DNA of 64,000 nucleotides from Microbacterium sp. SLBN-146 (GTDB lineage: Bacteria > Actinomycetota > Actinomycetes > Actinomycetales > Microbacteriaceae). Under the pieces are notes generated by a model. It worked only from the letters and a program-made list of their open reading frames with translations. It searched no databases and was not told where the DNA came from. Shown in pieces: positions 39,742-54,455 of the stretch (positions within the stretch are counted from its first letter, which is position 1; each line of letters starts with the position of its first letter). The DNA lies in NCBI RefSeq assembly GCF_006715145.1, contig NZ_VFMR01000001.1, forward strand, positions 3,162,001-3,226,000. Reading direction: 5' to 3'. The translations under genes and the position numbers were made by a program.

Positions 39742-41480
39742 CAGATCTCACGCTCATCGGGTTCGTCGATCCCCGCATCCGACAGGATCTCCGCGACCTC
39801 ATCTTCCACCGTCGCGGCGGGGCTGGAGGCCGCATCCGGGGCAGCCGGGTCGTCCCGCTCCGACGGCTGCGTATCGGTGTGGTCGTCGCCGAATTCCGCG
39901 ATGTCCGCGGCCTCGGCGTCATCGGACGCGAGGTTGTCTGCCGGATCGTCGTCGGGCTCGCCGATCTCTTCGACGAAGATGGTCTCGAGGTCGGCCGCGC
40001 CGCTCGCGGCGTAGAGGGCCTCTTCCGCGATCTCGGCCCGTCGTTGCCACACGGCAGACTCCTCCGTGCGCCCGAGTTCCTCGAGCACGGCCGCGCGCGC
40101 AGCGAAGAGAGCAGGGCTCCACTCGAAGGCGCGGTCTGGATCCAGTTCCGGGATGTCGAGTTCGGTGAGAGCGCGTTCGGGCTCATTGAGGTCGAGCCGG
40201 GCCCCCGACATCGCGATGGCGAGCTCGACCCGGACCACCGCTGGCAGAGCGCTCCGGTCAACGGCGCGGCCGAGTTCGAGCGCGCGGTCCGGTCGACCGA
40301 CACCGCGTTCGCTGTCGACCATCATGGCAATCTGATCGTCTCGGCCCGAAATGCGGCGGTAGGTTCGCAGCTCGCGGAGCGCGAGTGCGTAATCCCCTGT
40401 CGCGTAGGCCGTGATCGCGAGGGTTTCACGAACAACTGCGATACGTCCGGCGCGACGGGATGCCGACATGGCGTGGCTGTGGGCCAGTTCGGGATCCTCA
40501 TCGATGAGCTGTGCGGCCATCGCCAGGTGGCGCGCGACCCAATCAGCATTCTCCTTGCTGAGGGTCTTGAGCTCGTTCCTTGCTTGGCCGTTGAGGTCGC
40601 GAGCAGTCACTTCCTCCGGAATCTCCGGGTCATCGTGCCGTGGACGAATCGACCGGATCTCTTCGGGACGCGTCGCTCGATCGGGATAGCCTGCACCGCC
40701 ACGCATCGGCCGGGGCCCTCCGCGATCACCATCGCGACGCTCATACGGCTTACGGTCACCGTCACCCTTCGCGTAGGGGCGGTCGCCATCGCGACGCTCA
40801 TACGGCTTCCGATCACCGTCACGCTTCACGTACGGCCGATCACCGTCACGCTTCACATAAGGGCGGTCACCATCGCGACGCTCATACGGCTTCCGATCAC
40901 CGTCACGCTTCACGTACGGCCGATCACCGTCCGGCTTCACATAAGGGCGGTCACCATCGCGACGCTCATACGGCTTCCGATCACCGTCACGCTTCACGTA
41001 CGGCCGATCACCGTCACGCTTCACATAAGGGCGGTCACCATCGCGCTTCACATACGGCTTCTCACCATCGCGCTTCACGTAGGGCTTGTCACCGTCACGC
41101 TTCACGTACGGCCGGTCGCCATCGCGACGCTCGTACGGCTTAGGGTCACTGTCACGTTTAACGAACGGCTTGTCGCCATCGCGCTTCGCGTACGGCTTCC
41201 GATCACCGTCGCGCTTCACGTAGGGCTTGTCACCATCACGCTTCACGTGCGGCCGGTCACCGTCACGCTTCACGTACGGCTTGTCACCATCGCGACGCTC
41301 ATACGGCTTACGGTCAGCGTCACGCCTCGCGGATGGCCGACCGCTGCCGCCTCGTGATGGACGCCCTCCACCATCGGACGAAGCGCGAGCATGCGCACCA
41401 CGATCATCCGAGGAACGCTGCCCCTTCCCACGCGGGGACGATGCCCCACCTGTACCGTCACGCGGTTCCTGGTCTGTCAT
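39741..41480 (-). CDS. TPR-like protein with a long charged tandem-repeat N-terminus
   Basis: The 579-residue protein has three parts. Residues 1-53 are Gly/Ser/Arg-rich. Residues 54-249 form 21 tandem 9- or 10-residue units of DGDRPYVKR and DGDRKPYERR type, a disordered, basic and tyrosine-bearing region. Residues about 290-500 form a helical TPR-like part (NELKTLSKENADWVARHLAMAAQLI, ALALRELRTYRRISG) conserved in actinobacteria in this place. The last 80 residues are acidic. The charge layout suggests RNA or ribosome contact, which is inference. ATG 41480 has a GGGGAGGA ribosome site. No function is established. Confidence 0.8.
   Translation of the reverse strand: MTDQEPRDGTGGASSPRGKGQRSSDDRGAHARASSDGGGRPSRGGSGRPSARRDADRKPYERRDGDKPYVKRDGDRPHVKRDGDKPYVKRDGDRKPYAKRDGDKPFVKRDSDPKPYERRDGDRPYVKRDGDKPYVKRDGEKPYVKRDGDRPYVKRDGDRPYVKRDGDRKPYERRDGDRPYVKPDGDRPYVKRDGDRKPYERRDGDRPYVKRDGDRPYVKRDGDRKPYERRDGDRPYAKGDGDRKPYERRDGDRGGPRPMRGGAGYPDRATRPEEIRSIRPRHDDPEIPEEVTARDLNGQARNELKTLSKENADWVARHLAMAAQLIDEDPELAHSHAMSASRRAGRIAVVRETLAITAYATGDYALALRELRTYRRISGRDDQIAMMVDSERGVGRPDRALELGRAVDRSALPAVVRVELAIAMSGARLDLNEPERALTELDIPELDPDRAFEWSPALFAARAAVLEELGRTEESAVWQRRAEIAEEALYAASGAADLETIFVEEIGEPDDDPADNLASDDAEAADIAEFGDDHTDTQPSERDDPAAPDAASSPAATVEDEVAEILSDAGIDEPDEREI
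40734..41321 (-). repeat. Coding tandem repeat of 21 units (27/30 nt)
   Basis: Seven 10-residue and fourteen 9-residue units follow each other without gap. Toward the C-terminal side a higher-order 28-residue (84-nt) block of one long and two short units is repeated. DNA copies are nearly identical, so recent slippage or recombination is likely and copy number may vary between strains or assemblies. Confidence 0.9.
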
Positions 41481-41531
41481 GGCACGATCCTCCCCGGAGG
41501 GTATCCCTCAGGCAAACTTCCTCGAAAACGC

Positions 41532-41563
41532 GAAAGGGCCACCCAACGTTGGGTGGCCCTTTC
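41532..41563 (-). terminator. Perfect 32-nt hairpin terminator of the rRNA operon
   Basis: A 16-bp perfect palindromic stem with arms GAAAGGGCCACCCAAC and its complement, 11 nt past the 5S 3' end, followed by GCGTTTTC on the minus strand. It also separates the rRNA operon from the TPR-like gene promoter. Confidence 0.85.
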
Positions 41564-41573
41564 TCGAAAGAAG

Positions 41574-41691
41574 TCCGGCGGTGTCCTACTCTCCCACAGG
41601 GTCCCCCCTGCAGTACCATCGGCGCTGTGAGGCTTAGCTTCCGGGTTCGGAATGTAACCGGGCGTTTCCCTCACGCTATGGCCGCCGAAAC
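41574..41691 (-). rRNA. rrf: 5S ribosomal RNA
   Basis: The minus strand carries a complete actinobacterial 5S rRNA of about 118 nt, including GTTTCGGCGGCCATAGCG at the 5' end, the CCCGGTTACATTCCGAACCCGG core and a terminal pairing CGGCGG with CCGCCG. End points are approximate to a few bases. Confidence 0.93.
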
Positions 41692-41734
41692 ACTATTGAT
41701 GTTTCAGTCTGCACAACATAAATCATTGTCGTGC

Positions 41735-41759
41735 GGTTCTCGACCGTACATCGAGAACC
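41735..41759 (-). other. Hairpin in the 23S-5S spacer
   Basis: Arms GGTTCTCGA and TCGAGAACC (9 bp, 7-nt loop) lie in the spacer between 23S and 5S. The right arm overlaps the 23S processing stem, so alternative pairing is possible. Confidence 0.6.
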
Positions 41760-41779
41760 ACTCAGTGGACGCAAGCACC
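41753..41779 (-). other. 3' half of the 23S precursor processing stem
   Basis: The transcript here is complementary to 45004-45030 over 27 positions with one mismatch and about three G-U pairs. The two sites flank 23S rRNA, so they should pair and form the double-stranded stalk cut by RNase III. Confidence 0.8.
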
Positions 41780-41792
41780 TAAAACGGTGTGT

Positions 41793-46836
<5,044 letters not shown>

Positions 46837-47060
46837 GAAATTTTGCTGCGATCGAACCGGAATGGGTTCGAAGCAGCGAGTTTGATCTGACGATCGGATG
46901 TCATTGCTGACATCTCGTTTAATCTCAAAAGAATCTCATCGATCGGCTAAAGCCGACCGCGAGGTTTTTTGGCATTTGACAAGTGCACGCTGTTGAGTTC
47001 TCAAGGATCGGATGCTCCTGCTGGTCAGCCTCTCAGCTTCCCCCGCAGGGCAACTTCTCT
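46837..47060 (-). other. rRNA operon leader
   Basis: This stretch between promoter and 16S has a boxA-like TTGAGAACTCAACAG (about 46991-47005), a CACTTGTCAAATG arm of the probable 16S processing stem (about 46974-46986), and a hairpin GGTCGGC-TTTA-GCCGATC (about 46940-46960). No ORF is present. Confidence 0.7.
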
Positions 47061-47088
47061 ATCTTATCCATCTCGTTCCGTCTGTCAA
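47061..47088 (-). promoter_or_regulatory. rRNA promoter (proximal)
   Basis: On the minus strand TTGACA (47088-47083) and TAAGAT (47066-47061) are separated by 16 bp, close to the consensus for the main sigma factor. Confidence 0.85.
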
Positions 47089-47156
47089 ATCGACGCGCCG
47101 GGATCTTTCGATCCGGAACGGCAGTCGATGACCGCGGTCCACGAGGTGGAATCCCC

Positions 47157-47185
47157 ATCCTAGACGCAAGGTCTTGTTCTCTCAA
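47157..47185 (-). promoter_or_regulatory. rRNA promoter (distal)
   Basis: On the minus strand TTGAGA (47185-47180) and TAGGAT (47162-47157) are separated by 17 bp, giving a second upstream promoter for the rRNA operon. Confidence 0.65.
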
Positions 47186-47336
47186 GGAGAGGTTTGGGTT
47201 GGGGGTGGTTCTCCGCTTGAGGGGGCGAGGCCTTCCGGCCCTTCGCTCTTCCCTGTGGGGCGAACAAGTAATAAGTTACGCGGGATCCCAGGGTTGGGCA
47301 AATCCGGCTCGCATCCCGGGCGTGTCGCGCGCTGAT

Positions 47337-47354
47337 TCCGCGGAATTCCGCGGA
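47337..47354. repeat. 18-bp perfect palindrome made of two TCCGCGGA octamers
   Basis: TCCGCGGAATTCCGCGGA lies 35 nt after the DUF4184 stop and upstream of both rRNA promoters. The region 47186-47388 otherwise holds no gene that I can see. It could be a terminator stem for the upstream gene or a protein-binding site. Confidence 0.5.
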
Positions 47355-47388
47355 TCTGTACGTTCGAGCTCACACCGGCCCGTGGTCC

Positions 47389-48216
47389 TCACGAGGTCTC
47401 GCGTCGACGTCGCGCGATCTGGATAGCCACTGCGAGCACGAGTGTCGCCACTGCCCACCACGCGCATGTGATCGGCAGCACGCGGTACGCGAGGTGTGCC
47501 GCAGTGAAGGTCGACGTGAGCGGACCCCAGGTCGCGAGGCCGATCACCCAGCCGGTCGCGAGCGCTACGGGGAGCGACAGCCACCACACCCAGCGCAACG
47601 CATTCGGAACGATGCGAGGAACTGGACCGTCCGTCCGCCGACGTGAGACCCACACGATTCCCCAGACTCCGATGATCGCGAGCCCGATGAAGCTCGACGC
47701 GTGCTGCAGCCACTTGTAGCCGGACAGCGGACCCCACATCAGGTCGAGCGCGGGGATCCACTGCACTCCCCACCGTCCTTCGTGCGTGAACAGATCCCAG
47801 ACGATGTGGCTCACGACCCCCAGCGCAAGCGAAGCGATGAGCAGTGCCACGGCTGACACGGAGGCCCTGGGCCGATCCTTGACCGCACTCCCCCGGGCGA
47901 CTCCGGCGAACGTCTCACCCACTCCGGCTCGGGCGCCGTGGTCCCACGACGTAGGCAGTCGCTGAGCGAGCCATGCCGGCGAGAGCTCCCGGACAGCCGG
48001 TCGCAGTGCGCATCGCCAGACGAGGAGAAGCGCGAGAGCGACACCTACCGTGGCCGGAAGCCACAGGACGTCGTGCGTGCGACCGTACGGAAGCGGGAAG
48101 CCTCGCGTGAACAACGCCAGATCAGGTGTCATCGCCCCCACGGCGATCGCAGCGGGGACGAGCCGCGTTCGCACGAACGGCAACGCGATGACGGCGTGGC
48201 TCGGCGTGAACGGCAT
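47389..48216 (-). CDS. DUF4184-family membrane protein
   Basis: The 275-residue protein starts MPFTPSHAVIALPFVRTRLVPAAIAVGAMTPDL in outline, the DUF4184 signature, and has about seven membrane segments with a central GVVSHIVWDLFTHEGRWGVQWIP segment. This places histidines and aspartates at the membrane face, as in membrane-bound metal-dependent hydrolases (YdjM-like), though activity is unproven. It follows tyrS by 15 nt. Confidence 0.85.
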   Translation of the reverse strand: MPFTPSHAVIALPFVRTRLVPAAIAVGAMTPDLALFTRGFPLPYGRTHDVLWLPATVGVALALLLVWRCALRPAVRELSPAWLAQRLPTSWDHGARAGVGETFAGVARGSAVKDRPRASVSAVALLIASLALGVVSHIVWDLFTHEGRWGVQWIPALDLMWGPLSGYKWLQHASSFIGLAIIGVWGIVWVSRRRTDGPVPRIVPNALRWVWWLSLPVALATGWVIGLATWGPLTSTFTAAHLAYRVLPITCAWWAVATLVLAVAIQIARRRRETS

Positions 48217-48231
48217 CTGCGACGGTGCCGG

Positions 48232-49542
48232 TCAGTCCGCGTCGTCTGCAAAGAGCCCGGCGAGCGTCTTCTTTCCGCGTCGGAGCACCGACACCCCACC
48301 GGGGAGAGCACCCGTCACGACAGCAGCGTCGTCGTCGACCTTCGCCCCGTCCAATGACACGCCGCCCTGAGCGATCGCTCGCCGAGCCTCGCCGAGACTC
48401 GACACGAGACCTGTCTCGACCAGGGCGTGGACCACGGGCGTACCTCGGCGCACCGTCGCGTGCGGGAGTTCCTCCAGCGCGGTTCGCAACGTCGCCCCAT
48501 CGAGCGTTCCGAGGTCCCCCTGCCCGAAGAGGGCCTCCGAGGCGGCGATGACAGCGTCGGTCGCCTCGGTGCCGTGGACGAACGCGGTCACTTCGCGCGC
48601 CAGCCGTCGCTGGGCCGCGCGTCGGAACGGCTCCGACGCCACGAGCTGGTCGTAGCCCTCGATCTCGTCTCGAGTGAGGAACGTGAAGACCTTGAGCCTC
48701 GAGACGACATCAGCGTCGTCCGTGTTCAGCCAGAACTGGTACATCCGGTAAGGACTGCACATCTCGGGGTCGAGCCAGATGGCGTTGCCCTCGCTCTTGC
48801 CGAACTTCGTACCGTCGCTGTTCGTGATGAGCGGTGTCCCGATGGCATGCACGTGCACGCCCTCGACGCGATGGATCAAGTCCGTACCGCTCGTGAGGTT
48901 TCCCCACTGATCGCTTCCACCCGTCTGGAGGACGCAGTCGTACTGCCGGTAGAGCTCGAGGTAGTCCATCCCCTGCAGGATCTGGTAGCTGAACTCGGTG
49001 TAGCTGATTCCGGCATCCGAGTTCAGCCGTGCGGCGACAGCATCCTTCTTCAGCATCGTGCCCACGCGGTAGTGCTTGCCGATCTCGCGTAGGAAGTCGA
49101 TGGCGCTGAGGGGCGCCGTCCAATCGAGGTTGTTGACGATGCGGGCGGCATTGTCGCCGTCGAAGCTCAGGAACCGCTCGACCTGGGAGCGGAGGTAGCC
49201 CACCCACTCCTCGACGGTCTCCTTCGTGTTGAGCGTTCGCTCCGCGGACGGCCGCGGATCGCCGATCAGGCCGGTGGATCCGCCGACGAGGCCGAGCGGT
49301 CTGTGGCCGGCCAGCTGCATCCTGCGCATCGTGAGCAACTGGACGAGGTTGCCGAGGTGCAGGCTCGGTGCCGTCGGGTCGAAGCCGCAGTAGTACGTGA
49401 TCGGGTCTCCCGCGAGGAGTGCTCGAAGAGCGTCACGGTCGGTGGACACCTGAACGAGTCCTCGCCACTCCAGCTCGTCCCACACGTTCGCGAACGAGGG
49501 ATCGTTGGCGGGAGCGGTGGCACTCAGCGCGACGGTCGACAC
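48232..49542 (-). CDS. tyrS: Tyrosyl-tRNA synthetase
   Basis: The 436-residue class I synthetase shows the HIGH-type motif SLHLGNLVQLLTMRRMQ, the tyrosine-binding QTGGSDQWGNLTSGTDLI and the KMSKS variant TKFGKSEGNAIWLD, with a C-terminal S4 domain (about 370-436) binding tRNA. GTG 49542 follows a TAGCCT box by 7 nt, so a leaderless start is likely. No T-box element is seen. Confidence 0.96.
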   Translation of the reverse strand: MSTVALSATAPANDPSFANVWDELEWRGLVQVSTDRDALRALLAGDPITYYCGFDPTAPSLHLGNLVQLLTMRRMQLAGHRPLGLVGGSTGLIGDPRPSAERTLNTKETVEEWVGYLRSQVERFLSFDGDNAARIVNNLDWTAPLSAIDFLREIGKHYRVGTMLKKDAVAARLNSDAGISYTEFSYQILQGMDYLELYRQYDCVLQTGGSDQWGNLTSGTDLIHRVEGVHVHAIGTPLITNSDGTKFGKSEGNAIWLDPEMCSPYRMYQFWLNTDDADVVSRLKVFTFLTRDEIEGYDQLVASEPFRRAAQRRLAREVTAFVHGTEATDAVIAASEALFGQGDLGTLDGATLRTALEELPHATVRRGTPVVHALVETGLVSSLGEARRAIAQGGVSLDGAKVDDDAAVVTGALPGGVSVLRRGKKTLAGLFADDAD

Positions 49543-49569
49543 GCTTTTCAGGCTATCAGCGGCGAGAGC

Positions 49570-50292
49570 TCACGACCGCGCGCCCCACCACACCAGGAAG
49601 GCCGCCGCGAAGGCGACCACCCAGCTGACCAGGCTGCCGATGAGGAAGTACTCCGCACGGTTTCCGTCATCGCTGTCGCGGGAGATCTCCGGGAACCGCA
49701 CGATTCCCTTCGCCGCGAGGACCGCCGCGATGAGGGTGTACGCGCCTGCGAGCGTCAGCGCGAAAACGAGCACTCGTTCGAGAGGCCCGATCAGGCGACC
49801 GCCCCTGAGCGTCGGAGCAAGAGCGCTGCCGGCCTGAGCGCCGTCGTCCGTCATCCGCACGTGTTCACTGCTGAGCGCGATGCGCACGATGATGTTGGCC
49901 GACTCGAGAAGGAATGCGAGGATGCCGCCGACGAGCACGACCAGGTCGATCGGGACGGCCAGCGCGGGACCGGGGAGAGACCACAAGTCATCGAATGCGA
50001 CGCTGCTCGAACGGGGACCCAGCAGCACGACCAGTGCTGCGACACTCACTCCGAGGACTCCTGCCGGCCAGAGACCGCCACGGCCACGCCCGTCCGACGG
50101 AGTCGTGCTGACCCAGGCAGCAGCGGCCGCGATCGCCACGAATCCCCACACCGCCGCGTCGACGGCAACGGCGACGCCGAACAGAACGAGCGCCGCGACG
50201 CCGAAGCCCACCCAGCGAGCGCGCGCTCCGAGGTACTGCCGGACGAGGTCGGCGACGCCGACGCCCAAGAGGATGAGACCGGCGACGATCAC
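49570..50292 (-). CDS. Multi-helix membrane protein paired with SatD
   Basis: The 240-residue protein has about seven hydrophobic helices and a central charged loop near residues 145-165 (HVRMTDDGAQAGSA). The C-terminal GGRLIGPLERVLVFALTLAGAYTLIAAVLAAKGIVRFPEI resembles the membrane partners (DUF3307-like) found next to SatD. GTG 50292 overlaps the satD stop as GTGA; the longer frame to 50427 lies inside satD. Function unknown. Confidence 0.7.
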   Translation of the reverse strand: MIVAGLILLGVGVADLVRQYLGARARWVGFGVAALVLFGVAVAVDAAVWGFVAIAAAAAWVSTTPSDGRGRGGLWPAGVLGVSVAALVVLLGPRSSSVAFDDLWSLPGPALAVPIDLVVLVGGILAFLLESANIIVRIALSSEHVRMTDDGAQAGSALAPTLRGGRLIGPLERVLVFALTLAGAYTLIAAVLAAKGIVRFPEISRDSDDGNRAEYFLIGSLVSWVVAFAAAFLVWWGARS

Positions 50293-50936
50293 GAGGATCG
50301 GCCTCCCGTCAGCTCCAGGAATCCCTGGATGAGGGACGCCGCACCGGCTACGGCGAGGGCCTGCGAGACGGCGGACTGCGTGATGCCCTCCGACTCGGCG
50401 AGGTCCCGCTGGGCGATTCCGCGGCACCGTCCATACGTGAGGCGTCGCGCCCGCGCGCTCATGGATCCGACGATCTCGTCGCGCGCCAAGAGGTAGGCAT
50501 TGGCCAGGCGGGTCGTTCGCTCCATGTGAGCATCATCGCGCTCGGCGGCGACGACCCACGTGCGGGCGCGCGGTGCCGTGCGCTTCTGCAGGGAGTGGAC
50601 CATCTCGATGGCGTCGCGCGCTGCCCACCACCCCGGGCCCTCCGGAATGCTGCCTCCGGCTGCGGGAACGGTCAGAACGTCGCCCACCCCGATCCCGAAT
50701 CGGCACTCCAGCCCTTCGGGAAGGGTGAGCTGGAGAAGAAGCAATGCAGCCATCGCCGAGTCGAGGTCGGGGTACAGCGCCTGCTGCTCGTCTCCGACGG
50801 TGGGCCTGAGCGGGCGCACGAGGTCCGGGAACTCACGTTCCACCTGGGCGATCGCTCCATCCAGGGTGCTCTGTGCCGCGGCGCGATCAGGGAGTCGCCT
50901 CGACCCGACGATGTCAGCAAGCACAGCGACGTTCAT
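50289..50936 (-). CDS. SatD-family protein with C-terminal helix-turn-helix
   Basis: The 215-residue protein opens MNVAVLADIVGSRRLPDRAAAQ, the SatD signature, followed by LRPTVGDEQQALYPDLDSAMAALLLLQL and FGIGVGD, which resembles a cyclase-like alpha/beta core. Near the end RRLTYGRCRGIAQRDLAESEGITQSAVSQALAVAG is a helix-turn-helix. SatD was described in acid-tolerant streptococci; its role is unclear. A TATGCT box lies 6 nt before ATG 50936 (leaderless), in an AT-rich region with inverted repeats. Confidence 0.85.
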   Translation of the reverse strand: MNVAVLADIVGSRRLPDRAAAQSTLDGAIAQVEREFPDLVRPLRPTVGDEQQALYPDLDSAMAALLLLQLTLPEGLECRFGIGVGDVLTVPAAGGSIPEGPGWWAARDAIEMVHSLQKRTAPRARTWVVAAERDDAHMERTTRLANAYLLARDEIVGSMSARARRLTYGRCRGIAQRDLAESEGITQSAVSQALAVAGAASLIQGFLELTGGRSS

Positions 50937-50948
50937 TAGATCAGCATA

Positions 50949-51003
50949 GGGCTTATTAAGGAGAAAAAATAGCCTATCGCTAATTCTTTGGAACGATAAG
51001 CCC
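50949..51003. promoter_or_regulatory. AT-rich inverted-repeat region upstream of satD
   Basis: GGGCTTAT (50949-50956) and ATAAGCCC (50996-51003) are perfect complements around 39 bp that also hold CTTATTAAG and an ATAGCCTAT-type dyad. The sequence is strikingly AT-rich for this genome and overlaps the satD promoter, so it probably binds a regulator, perhaps SatD itself. Confidence 0.55.
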
Positions 51004-51006
51004 CTG

Positions 51007-52446
<1,440 letters not shown>

Positions 52447-53553
52447 CTACCGACGACGTACGACCAGCCGAGCGACGCGGTCCAACACCCACTCGAGGGG
52501 ACCCCGACCGACCAGCAGCGCCCACGCGGTGCACGCCGCGAGGAGGATCAGCGTCATGGGCCAGAACGGCTCGAGCGCGCGGAACCCCGTGAGATCGCCG
52601 GCGCTGCCGAGGACGGTCGTCGCGATGACGGCCCACGCGACGAGCTGGGCCGTGTAGGCGGTGAGCGGCATGGCGCCGACCGCGCGCAGCGGGAGCACCA
52701 CCCATCGGATCGCCGTGCGACACAGGAGAAGACTCGCCCCGATCACCGCGAGCGCGAACCCTCCCGAGCCGATGACTTCGAACAGCCCGCTCGAATGCGG
52801 CTCGGCCGTCCACGGTGTGGCGCCCGTGCCGAAGGACTCCCCTGCCATGTAGCCCGCGAAGGCCAGCGCCGATCCCGCGAGCAGCATCGCCACCTGCACG
52901 GGCAGCCGCGTGATGCCTGCGCGCGCGACGCCCAGCCCCGCCGTGACGAAAGCGATCCATACGGTGAACGGATAGTGCCATCCGATCGCCATCGAGAGCT
53001 CGCCGCCGACAGCGGTGTACCAGATCGGAAGCTCCTCGAGCCACACCTGCACGAAGGGCATGACCAACGCGAGTGCGGCTGCCAGAGGAAGGAGGAGGCG
53101 TGCACCGAAGGGCACGAGCGGCAGGGCGAGAATGAAGAGGATCGCGTAGGCGGGCAGGATGACGTAGACGGGCACTCCCGTCGCGATCAGCAGCATCCCG
53201 ATGATCCACAGCAGGAGCGCGCGCACCGCGAGCCGCAGCATCGCCGTCACGAGAGACGCACTGCGCAGCGGAGTGCGGCCACCCGTCACGAGCCCGATCG
53301 ACACCCCCGCGAGCGTCGCGAACAGGATCGATGACCTCCCCTCGGCCACCGCGATCCACGTCGAAGGGTCACCCCACGCGAACGGTTCCACGATCGCGAT
53401 GAGGTGTGCCGCCAGCATCCCGATGACCGCGAGTCCGCGAGCCAGATCGACCCCGCCCACACGTCGGGCCCCGTTGAGCCGAGCCCAACGGGAGCGGACC
53501 CACGAGGCTTCCTGCGGCGCGGCGTCGGAGGTCACTGCTGGCGGAGGAGCCAT
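52447..53553 (-). CDS. Multi-spanning membrane protein of the DUF418/HGSNAT acyltransferase type
   Basis: The 368-residue protein has about 9-10 hydrophobic helices. An N-terminal GGVDLARGLAVIGMLAAHL segment (about 33-51) matches the RGLAxxGM motif of heparan-alpha-glucosaminide N-acetyltransferase (DUF1624) and DUF418 proteins, with MPLTAYTAQLVAWA later. It may transfer acyl groups across the membrane, but this is only inferred. ATG 53553 overlaps argF by 22 nt; GTG 53535 would give a GTGA overlap and is an equal alternative. It interrupts the arginine operon. Confidence 0.78.
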   Translation of the reverse strand: MAPPPAVTSDAAPQEASWVRSRWARLNGARRVGGVDLARGLAVIGMLAAHLIAIVEPFAWGDPSTWIAVAEGRSSILFATLAGVSIGLVTGGRTPLRSASLVTAMLRLAVRALLLWIIGMLLIATGVPVYVILPAYAILFILALPLVPFGARLLLPLAAALALVMPFVQVWLEELPIWYTAVGGELSMAIGWHYPFTVWIAFVTAGLGVARAGITRLPVQVAMLLAGSALAFAGYMAGESFGTGATPWTAEPHSSGLFEVIGSGGFALAVIGASLLLCRTAIRWVVLPLRAVGAMPLTAYTAQLVAWAVIATTVLGSAGDLTGFRALEPFWPMTLILLAACTAWALLVGRGPLEWVLDRVARLVVRRR

Positions 53554-54455
53554 ACGAGGAGCGCCTTCTGCGCGTGGAGGCGGTTCTCGGCCTCGTCCCA
53601 CACGACGCTCTGCGGGCCGTCGATCACCTCGGCGTCGACTTCATAGCCGCGGTCGGCGGGGAGGCAGTGGATGAAGATCGCATCGGGGGACGCCATCCCC
53701 ATCGTCTCCTGCGTGACCTTGTACGCGCCGAGATCCCGCAGTCGTGCGAGCTTCTCCTCTTCCTTCCCCATCGACACCCACGTATCGGTCACGATGACGT
53801 CGGCACCCGCCGCGGCCTCGTTCTGATCCGTGAAGAGCGTGACCGAACCACCCGTCTCCGCACCGCGCGCATCCGCCGCAGCGACGACATCCTCGCGCGG
53901 CGCATACGCCTCGGGCGATGCGACGCGGACATGCATCCCGGCCGTGACGCCGGCGAGGATGTAAGAGTGGGCCATGTTGGACATCCCATCGCCGAAGAAG
54001 GCGAGGGTCAGGCCCGCGAGCTCGCCCTTGTGCTCCCGGATAGTCAGGAGATCGGCGAGCAATTGGCACGGGTGGAAGTCGTCGGAAAGCGCGTTGACCA
54101 CCGGCACGCGCGTGCCACGGGCCATCTCCTCGAGGCCCGCCTGCGCATAGGTGCGCCAGACGATGGCAGCGACCTGACGTTCCAGCACGCGTGCGGTATC
54201 CGAAGGGGTCTCTTTGCCGCCGAGCTGGCTGTTGGCCGTGGAGATGATCAGCGGCGACCCACCGAGATCGGCGATGCCGACGGCGAACGAGACACGGGTC
54301 CGCGTCGAGGACTTGTCGAAGATGACCGCGACCGTCTGCGGTCCGGCAAGAGTCTTGTCGGCCCAGCGGTCCTTCTTCAGCGTGAGAGCGAGATCGAGAA
54401 TCTCCCCCTGCTCGGCCTGGGTGAGGTCATCATCACGCAGCAGATGGCGGGTCAT
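53532..54455 (-). CDS. argF: Ornithine carbamoyltransferase
   Basis: The 307-residue enzyme forms citrulline from ornithine and carbamoyl phosphate. Seen are the carbamoyl-phosphate loop DKSSTRTRVSFAVG, HPCQLLADLLTI, FFGDGMSNMAHS, DTWVSMGKEEE and the ornithine-site IHCLPADRGYEV. Length is normal. ATG 54455 overlaps the argD stop as ATGA. The usual next genes argR and argG are replaced by the membrane acyltransferase gene. Confidence 0.96.
   Translation of the reverse strand: MTRHLLRDDDLTQAEQGEILDLALTLKKDRWADKTLAGPQTVAVIFDKSSTRTRVSFAVGIADLGGSPLIISTANSQLGGKETPSDTARVLERQVAAIVWRTYAQAGLEEMARGTRVPVVNALSDDFHPCQLLADLLTIREHKGELAGLTLAFFGDGMSNMAHSYILAGVTAGMHVRVASPEAYAPREDVVAAADARGAETGGSVTLFTDQNEAAAGADVIVTDTWVSMGKEEEKLARLRDLGAYKVTQETMGMASPDAIFIHCLPADRGYEVDAEVIDGPQSVVWDEAENRLHAQKALLVWLLRQQ

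Noticed and set aside
40734..41321. CRISPR-like array of 27-30 nt repeats
   Set aside because: The units are contiguous without unique spacers and remain in frame inside a protein-coding gene; no cas genes are present.
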